From Bradyrhizobium sp. CCBAU 53421 (lineage in GTDB: Bacteria > Pseudomonadota > Alphaproteobacteria > Rhizobiales > Xanthobacteraceae), in the NCBI RefSeq assembly GCF_015291625.1, contig NZ_CP030047.1, positions 620,001 to 684,000 of the forward strand: a DNA stretch of 64,000 nt. Direction: 5' to 3'. The position numbers were made by a program, and so were the translations under genes. This document shows, piece by piece, positions 8,451 through 17,400 of the stretch. Below the pieces are notes generated by a model that worked only from the letters and a program-made list of their open reading frames with translations, searched no databases and was not told the origin of the DNA. Numbering within the stretch: the first letter of the stretch is position 1; each line of letters opens with the position of its first letter.

Positions 8451-11400
8451 ATGCCGGTTCGAGCTCAAGCCACCCATCATCCCCGTGCACGCGGTGAATT
8501 GGCCGTCAGCGCGCCGTTGCGGTCGTCGCGCCGGATGTCCCGCGGCGGGTTGATGGCCGGCACGAGCCTGGCGACATTGTTGCTCGCGGCGTATCCTGCG
8601 AGTGCGAGGCCGTTGAGTGGCCCGTGGACGGTCGCGGCGCCGCGTTACGCGGCCGACGCGGCGAGCGCCGGGGCCCAGCAGGCGGCAGACGCGGCGGCCA
8701 AGAGCTCTGATGCATTGGCGCGGGCGGCCCAAGCGATCCAGGCCATGCAGGCGACACAGGCGGCCGCGCGCAGTGCCGCGCAGGCCTCCGGCACCTCGCG
8801 GACGTTGCCACAGGTGGTGGTGCCCAATGGTCTGGTGCCGGGTGGGCTACAGGTCGCGCCGGGCGCTACGCCCGGATCGAGCCTCTGGTCCGGCGCCAAC
8901 CTTCCGACCCAGGCGAGCGTCAACGGACGCACCAGTGTCGGCATCACCCAGACCGCGCCGCAGGCAATCCTCAACTGGCAGAGCTTCAGTGTCGGCGCCC
9001 GGACCGACGTCGTCTTCAACCAGCAGGGCAACAGCAACTGGGTCGCGCTCAATCGCGTGATCGGCAATGTCGGGCCGAGCCAGATCCTCGGCCGTATCAA
9101 GGCTGACGGCCAGGTGCTGCTGATCAACCAGAGCGGCATCATTTTCGGCGGCGCAAGCCAGATCAATGTTGGCTCACTGGTGGCGTCGACTCTCAACATC
9201 ACCGATCAGCAGTTCAAGACCGCGCTGCTCAATCGCTCGCCGTTTGACAGCTACGGCAACCTGCAGGCCCCGATCTTCGCCAACGGCAACGGCCCAACCG
9301 GCGACATCACCGTCGAAGCCGGTGCTGTGATCGTCACGGCGTCGCCCGCATCGGTCACCACGGGCGGCGGGAATGCATTCCTGTTCGGCGCCAATGTGCA
9401 GAACAGCGGCAGCATCGTCACGCCAGGCGGACAGGCCGCGCTCGTCGCCGGCACGTCGGTCTATGTCACGACGAGCAGCGGCACGAGCCAACAGGGCCTG
9501 GCGCTGAATGTGCTCAATGGCGGCACGGTCAGCAACACCGGCCTCATCGCGGCGCCGACCGGAAACGTCACGCTGGTCGGCATGAATTTGCAGCAGTCCG
9601 GCGTCGTGGTGGCGACCACCTCGGTCAACCAGGCCGGTTCGATCCTGCTGTCCGCGCAGCAGGGGCTGCAGGGAATGTACGGTTATGACAGCTCCTCGCA
9701 CTACGCGGTGTCGACGCAGACCGGTGTGGTGCGGCTCGCGCCCGGCAGCCTCACGGCGGTCCTCCCCGAAGAGGATGGTCTCACCGCGATGGATACCCAG
9801 CCCCAGGCCCAGTCGCGGATCACGGTCGAGGGCGGCTTCGTCAACGTGCAGTCCGGAGCTGCGATCATCGCGCCGTCCGGACGCGTTGCGCTTCAGGCAT
9901 CGAGCTACGGAGACCAGCTCTATCTGCAGGACAATCCCGCCGCCAAGATCAACACGAACTCCAACCGCGACGGGGCGCGTGTTCTTGTCGACGCAGGTTC
10001 CCTGATCGACGTTTCGGGGTTGCAAAGCGTGCCGGTGGCGGCGTCGAGCGACGTGGTGCAGGTGAACGTGCGCGCCAACGAGTTGCGCGACTCGCCACTG
10101 CAGCGCGGCGGTATCCTGTCCAGCAAGAACGTGTGGGTGAACGTCCACGATCTCGATCCCGTGGCGTCGGATCGGGTCTACACCGCAGGCGGGCTGCTCG
10201 AGGTGTCGGGATGGCTCGGGCAGGTCGCGCGTCCGATCGACCAGCGTCTGACCACGGGCGGTTCGGTGATCGTCTATTCCACGGGCGATGCCCTCCTGCG
10301 CCCCGGTGCGACGATCGATATTGCCGGCGGCTCGCTCGCGCATCAGGCCGGCTATGTGCCCGTCACCTGGCTGGTCGGTTCGGACGGCAGGATCTACAGC
10401 GCAAATCAGGCCCCCGCGGACCTGACCTACACCTCGATCGGGGTCGGCTTCACGGTCAATCACGCCCACTGGGGCGTCGCCGAGTTCTATGCCAATCCAC
10501 TGGTCTCCAGTCAGCTGTACCAGCCGGCCTATCTGGAAGGACGCGCCGCCGGCGCCCTGACCGTGATTGCGAGCGCGGCAGAGATCGATGCCTCGGTTCT
10601 CGCGACGACTGTCAATGGACCCTATCAGCGGTCCGCCAACACGCTTCCGGCCGGTGCCGCGCTCACCGTCACTGCGTCCGATGCGACCATCATCGCGCCG
10701 TCAGTTGCGCCGCCGGAACTTTCCAGCGCGACGGCGCCGCTGCCGCCGTCCTGGCAACAGACCGTCTATCTGCCGGCCGATCTGCTCAACCAGGCGAACT
10801 ATGGCAGCATCACCATCAATGCCGGGGGCGGCGTGACCGATCCGGTCAGCGGCATGGTATCTCCTGCCATCAGCATCGTGGGCGGCGCCAAGCTTCAGGT
10901 CGCCCCCGGCGGCTCGATCACCCTGAACTCGAATGTCGTCTTTGCCGGCGGCGGAATTTCGATCGACGGTCAGCTGGTGGCACGTGCCGGCTCGATAACC
11001 GTCAATGCCGCCCTGCAGGGAACGACTGTCTTCACCGGTGACATCGAACTGCATCGGGGCAGTGTGATCGATACGCGCGGCCTGTGGGTCAATGATCGCA
11101 CCGGCGGCAACGATAATGCGCCTGCGCTCTACAACGGCGGCAACGTCAAGCTGATCGCCTACGGCAACGTTCGGATCGACGATGGGGCGGTGATCGATGC
11201 GTCGAGTGGTGGCTGGGTGCAGAGCACGGGCCGGATCAAGACCAGCAATGGCCTGCCGGTCGGAACCGGTGGCAACATCACGCTGATCGCCGACGGCTTC
11301 GGGGCGACGCTGCACAATTCGACGACCCTCGCGCAGAACTATCCGGGCCGGGTCTATCTCGATGGTACGCTGCGATCCTACGGCTTCATCCTTGGCGGTG

Positions 11401-14400
11401 TGCTCAGCATCGCCACGCCCGCGATCCAGATCGGCGGAGACGCCACCCTTCCGCTCCGCACCATCGGCAGCATCAACGCCGACGGGACCAGCAATCTCAC
11501 GCCGGTCGATCCTGCCAGTGTGATGCGGCTGTCGCCCGGATTCTTTGCCAGCGGCGGCTTCAGTCAATACGCCCTCTACAGCTACCAGAACCTGACGGTC
11601 GTGGGCGGCACCGATCTCGAGCTGCACGGGGTCAATCTGGTTCCGAATCCGCAGGCAGCCCTGGCGCCGACAGGCAGCGACGTCATGAGCGTCGCGACGG
11701 CGGGGATACTGCCGTCGTATCTGCGGCCGGCGCCCGTCAATCTCGTCCTGAGCGCGATCGACGCTTTCAACGGCAATCTCGACGTTCAGCGCGGCGTCGT
11801 GATCAATGCCGATCCGCAGGCGAAAATATCCCTGCACGCACGCCATCAACTCAGTTTCGACGGCACGATCAGCGCGCCCGCCGGCACCATCAACATCGAT
11901 TTGACCGGCACCACAGGAACCTGGAATGCGGTCGACTCTCAGGTTGGCGTGCCGCCCAACAATGGGCCGTCTTATGTTGCCACGCAGACGCTGTGGATCG
12001 GCGCGGACGCAAGGTTGTTGGTGCCTGGCCTCGTGACGTCGACGTTGGATGGGCTGGGGCGCCCGGTGAACACGGTGCTCGGCGGCGGACAGGTCAACAT
12101 CAATCAGGACGCTCAGCCCGCGCTCTACTACCCCTATTCGGCCACCCAGCCTTATGGCGAGCAGCCGCTCGGTGTCGTCGTGGCGCAAGCCGGGGCGATC
12201 ATCGATGTGTCGGGGGCGTCGGGAACGATACAGCAGGTCGCGGGCCGATCGGGTCTCATCCAGACACAAGTTGCGACACCGGGCGGCGGGATCGCGATCC
12301 GGGCATCGCTCGGATTGCTATTCGACGCCAACATGAAGGCACAGAGCGGCGGGACTGGAGCATCCGGCGGCAGCCTGACGATCGATCAGGTGATCGGGAG
12401 CTATGTCGCGGACAATTCGGGGGTCTCGCAGTTCGTGCAGCCGGTGTTTCAGACGATCGTGAGCCAAGCCGCGCCGCTGATGACCACTGGTCTGGCGCAG
12501 GGGCAGTCGGTCCCCGGCAACTTGCTCGGAGACATCTTCATTGGCGCTGACCAGATTTCCGGCGGCGGCTTCGCGTCGGTGTCTCTCGGCGCGGTCGATG
12601 CGCTGGTGTTCAACGGCAACGTCAACCTCGCCGCGGCGCGCAGCCTGACCATCAACGCCAGCAACATCAGTGCAACGCCGGGCGCGCGCGTCCGGCTCAG
12701 CGCGCCTTACGTCGACATCGGCGGCGGTCAGCGCAACATCAACGAATACACCAGCAGCGCCTATGTTCCTCTCGGCAGCTACAGCGCAGTACCCATGGCC
12801 GGTACGGCACGTCTCGAGGTCGATGCCGACCTGATCGACATCGAGGGCACGCTGCGCAGCGGTGCGAGTTACAGCTACGTCACGAGCTTCATCGATTTCA
12901 GCACTCCGGTCCGTCAGGCGGTGTCGCTGCCCGGCTTTGCCAGCATCGCGTTCAACAGCCTCGGCGACATCCGCCTGGTGCCGGTTTCGAAGACTGCGCC
13001 TTCCTACGCTCTCAAGCCGTCCACGTTGGCGACGGCCGGTGACGTGACGTTCACGGGGACGGAAATCTACCCGATCAGCAGCGGACCGGTCAGCAATGCA
13101 TATGCAAGCATTACGAGCAGTCTGTTCCTGATCCAGGCGACAGGGCCCAACAGCGTGGTCAGCTTTGCCAGCAACGGCCAGGCGCCCTATGTGCCGCTGT
13201 CAGCGGGCGGATCCGTGCAAATCGTTGCGCCGACCATCAATCAGGGCGGCGTCCTGCTGGCACCGCTTGGGCAGATCACCTTCGGAGATCCGAGCAATCC
13301 CACCTCCACGCGCGCGATCAACCTGCTCCCGGGAAGCATCACGTCGGTGTCGGCGGGCGGCACGCTGATCCCATATGGCGCGCCGCTCGGCAACACCGAC
13401 TGGATCTACGGCTACGACAACAGCGGCACGCCGAACACGATCAGCGCGCCACCGGCCAAGACGATCTCGTTCTATGGCCGGGCGTTGACGGTCGCAGGCG
13501 CGTCGGGTGGGGCGGCTACTGCGCGCATCGATGAGTCCGGCGGCGGCGATCTCTACGGCGCGCAGTTCGTCAGCGGCGCCGGCGGCTCGATCGATACGCT
13601 CAACGGTATCAAGACATTCGCGGTCCTGCCGAGCCTCGGCAACCGCTATGCGCCGCGCGATCCCCAGATGCAGCTCAGCGATCCGACGCAGACGACATCC
13701 GCGCCGGTTGCCCTGCAGGTTGGTCAGCAGATCTACCTGAGCGGAATTCCGGGATTGCCGGCTGGTACCTACACCTTGCTGCCGGGGCACTACGCGTTGT
13801 TGCCCGGCGCTTACAAGGTCACGGTTGCGGAGAATCAGACTACCGCGACCGGGCTGTCGAACTTTGCGCAGCGTGACGGCTCCTACCGTGTGCTGGGCTA
13901 TGGCGAGGTCGCCAATACGGGCATCCGCGATTCGCTTCCCTCGGTCTACATCGTCACGCCGGGCGCGGTGGTCCGCCAGCAGTCGCAATATGCCGAAACC
14001 ACGGCAACTCAATTCTATGCGTCCAAGGCGGCCGCAAGCGGCATCGCGGCGCCCTATCTTCCGCTCGACGCGGGACAGCTCGTCATCAATGCGACCAACA
14101 GTCTGTCGTTGCCGGTCACCGGCGGATTCGGCGACTTCACGGCTCCGGCGGGCGGCCGGGGCGGGCAGGCCGATATCGTGGCTTCGAATCTCGAGATCCT
14201 CGCGCCGGGCGGCGCCGCAGCGCCGGGCATGACGGGGCTGCAGGCCAGTGCGCTCGATAGCATCGGGGCGCAGAGCATTCTGATCGGCGGTACGCGCAAC
14301 CTGAACGGCAACGTGCTGACCATCACGCCGGCGGCGCAGAAGCTTCAGATCGACAGTGGGGCGGTGCTGACCGCGCCCGAAATCATGCTGACGGCGAGCA

Positions 14401-17400
14401 GCGCGATCACGATCGGCGCCGGTGCGCAGATCGACACGACGTCGTTCGGCGCAATTTCCACCCTGTTCCCGAACGATCCGAAGACCGGCAAGACCCTGGG
14501 ATCAATCGCGCTGGCGCGTGTCGGCAGCGGGGCGGGCGCATTCGTGCTGGCGTCCAACGCACCCGTGCTGCCGATTACGTTGCCGACGGGGAGCAACGGC
14601 GCGAGCAAGCTGAGCATCGGCGCGGGCGCGCAAATCTTCGGCGGCAGCGCGCTGGCGCTGAGCGCCTCCAACACGATCAGCATGGATCCGCTCGCCCGCC
14701 TTGCGGCGCCGACCGTCATGGTCAGCGTGCCGGTGATCAATTTCGGCGCGGGAGGCACTTCGGGCTTCAACCTGAGCGCCGGCCTGCTCTCGCAATTGTC
14801 CGAGGGTGATCCGCTGCGTCATCTGCCGGCGACCGGCAACCTGATGCTGTCGGCGTCCACGGCGATCAACGTCTACGGCTCGGTCGATCTCGGTGATCTG
14901 GATCCGGCGACCGGCCAGCCGCTGCTCGCCGGACTGACATTGAGTGCGCCCGTGATCAACGGGTTTGGTGCCGCGACCGACAGCGTCAAACTCCGCGCCA
15001 ACGCGATTACGCTGAAGGGCGGCGCAACCGGCGCAGCTTCGACCGGAAGCGGGCAGGGCGCGCTCGAAATCGATGCGACGCAGCTGACGCTGGGCGGCGG
15101 CGGCAATCTCGCGTTCGGGGGCTTCGCCACCGTGACACTGGCGGCATCCGGGCAGGTGATCGGGGGCGTCGCCTATGCCGGCCCGATCGCTGCGGGCACG
15201 ATGCAAAAAATCGGCACGGTGTCCTACGCCCCGGGCGAGGTGATGCCGGGCACGTTCAGCGTCAGCGGAGACCTGACGATCGCCGCGCCGCTGGTGACGG
15301 CGCAGGCCGGCGCGCTGACGCAACTCGTCGCCAATGCCGGCACGGTCACCTTCGCAGCGCGGTCTGGCGGCGCCGTCCAGACGGCCACCAACTCCAACGG
15401 CGCAACACTTTCCGTCTCCGCGCAGAGCATCGTCCAGGGCACCACCCTCGACCTGCCGTCCGGCGCGATCACCTTCACCGCGCAGAACGGCATCACGCTG
15501 CAGGCCGAGTCCGTCACCAATGTCGCGGGCGCGGTGACGCCGTTCTTCGACGTGGTGCGGATTGCACCGGCCGGCAGCGTGACGCTGCAGACCGTGAACG
15601 GCGATGTCGCCATTGCTTCAGGGGCGGTGGTCGATCTGCGTGGCGGCCGATTGGGCTCGGTGACGCTGCCGGCGCTCGATGTCGTGGATTCCGACCAGGG
15701 CGGCAACGCCGGGACGCTCACCATCGTCGCGCCGAACGGGACCGCCCGTCTCGACGGCCAGCTGCTGGCCAGCGCCGATCCGCGCTACGCCGGCGGCAAG
15801 GCGGTCCTAGCGGTCAAGTCGGGTGACGCTGCTGCGCTGCTCGGCAGCATCGCAGGTTTCTCGGGCGAGCAGGCGCTGACGCTCGCGAACGGCGACATCA
15901 ATGTCGGCAACATCACCGCCCACGATGTCGAGCTGACCGCGAGCCGCGGCAGCATCATCGTCGCCGGCCTGATCGATGCGAGCGGCGGCAGCGATGCGAG
16001 CATCCGCCTGATCGCCGGCAACAATCTGGAGCTGGGCGCGCATGCGGTGCTCAATGCCGTCGCGACCGGCGCGCGGGGCGGTACGGTGTTTCTCGGCCTC
16101 GCCGGCAACAGCTCCGGCATGTTGACGTTCGATGCCGACGCCGGCAGCACGCCGACGATCAACGTCGCCGGGGCCGACCCGAACATCGCGCTCAATGGCG
16201 GGCAGCTCTGGCTGCGCGCGCCGCGGACAGCCAACAGCGACGGTACCACCGGCGTGCGCGTCAGCAACAACGGGGTGCAGGTCGTCGGTGCGCGCGAAAT
16301 CGTCGTCGAGGCGGTCAAGGTCTATGACATCACCGGCACACCCTATGTCGACGCGAACCTGGCGACGGCCGATGCCGACGCGCAGGCGTATGTCGCGGCG
16401 GCAACGATCAAGACCGGCATCGGCACGCTGACCGGCACCTCCGTCACCGCCTTCCATCTGATGCCCGGCATCGAGCTGCGCAGCAGCGGTGATCTCCAGC
16501 TGTTGCAAAATCCATCCCCCACCAATTCCGGAATCGATCTGCACACCTACCGCTACAATGGCGAGCCGATGGTGCTGACGCTCCGCGCGGCCGGCAACCT
16601 GCTGATCAATGGCAGCATCAGCGACGGTTTTGCCGCGCCGGTCAGTTCGCCGGACGGCAGCATCTTCGCCATCGCGGCGCCTCTGCCGGCGGGCTCCGGA
16701 TCGGCGACGCTGCGGCTGGTCGCGGGCGCGGATCTCACCGGTGCCGATCCGCTGGCGGTCGTGCCGGCCGTGCTGCGTCCCGCGGCCACGGCGACCAATC
16801 CCGAGCCAGGCTCGATCGTGTTCGCGGCGCCCTACCTGATTGACGCCAATGTCAATGACAGCGGCATCGTCGTGCAGATTCCGGGCGTAGTCCGCACCGG
16901 CGCGCGCGATATCGAGCTCGCTGCGGCCGGCAACATCGACATCCAGACCGCATTCGGCATTTATACTGCGGGCGAGCCGGTAACGCCGAATTTCACGCCG
17001 GCCCAGCGCGCTCTGATCATGTCTGCCTACACGTACACCTACGACAACTATCTCGGATATACCTTCGACGCGGACTTTAATCTGAAGGCGTACGACACGC
17101 TGTATCCCCTCGCATTCAGCGCCAGCTATTCGAGCGGCGGCGGCAATCTCACGGTCAAGGCGCATGGCAGCCTGATCGGCGCCGATACGAGCAATAATGG
17201 CGTGACGAGCTATGCGGCTTCCGAGCTCGACACCTTCTGGCTCTGGACCGAACCGAAGGCCGTCAGTCCGACCTGGTTCGTCAATTTCGGCTCCTACTAT
17301 CAACCGTATCTCGATTTCGGGGGCGACTCATTTCCGTCAGTGGCCGCGTTCAAGGGGCTCGGCGCGTTGGGAGGCGGCAACGTCCGGGTCGCGGTCGATG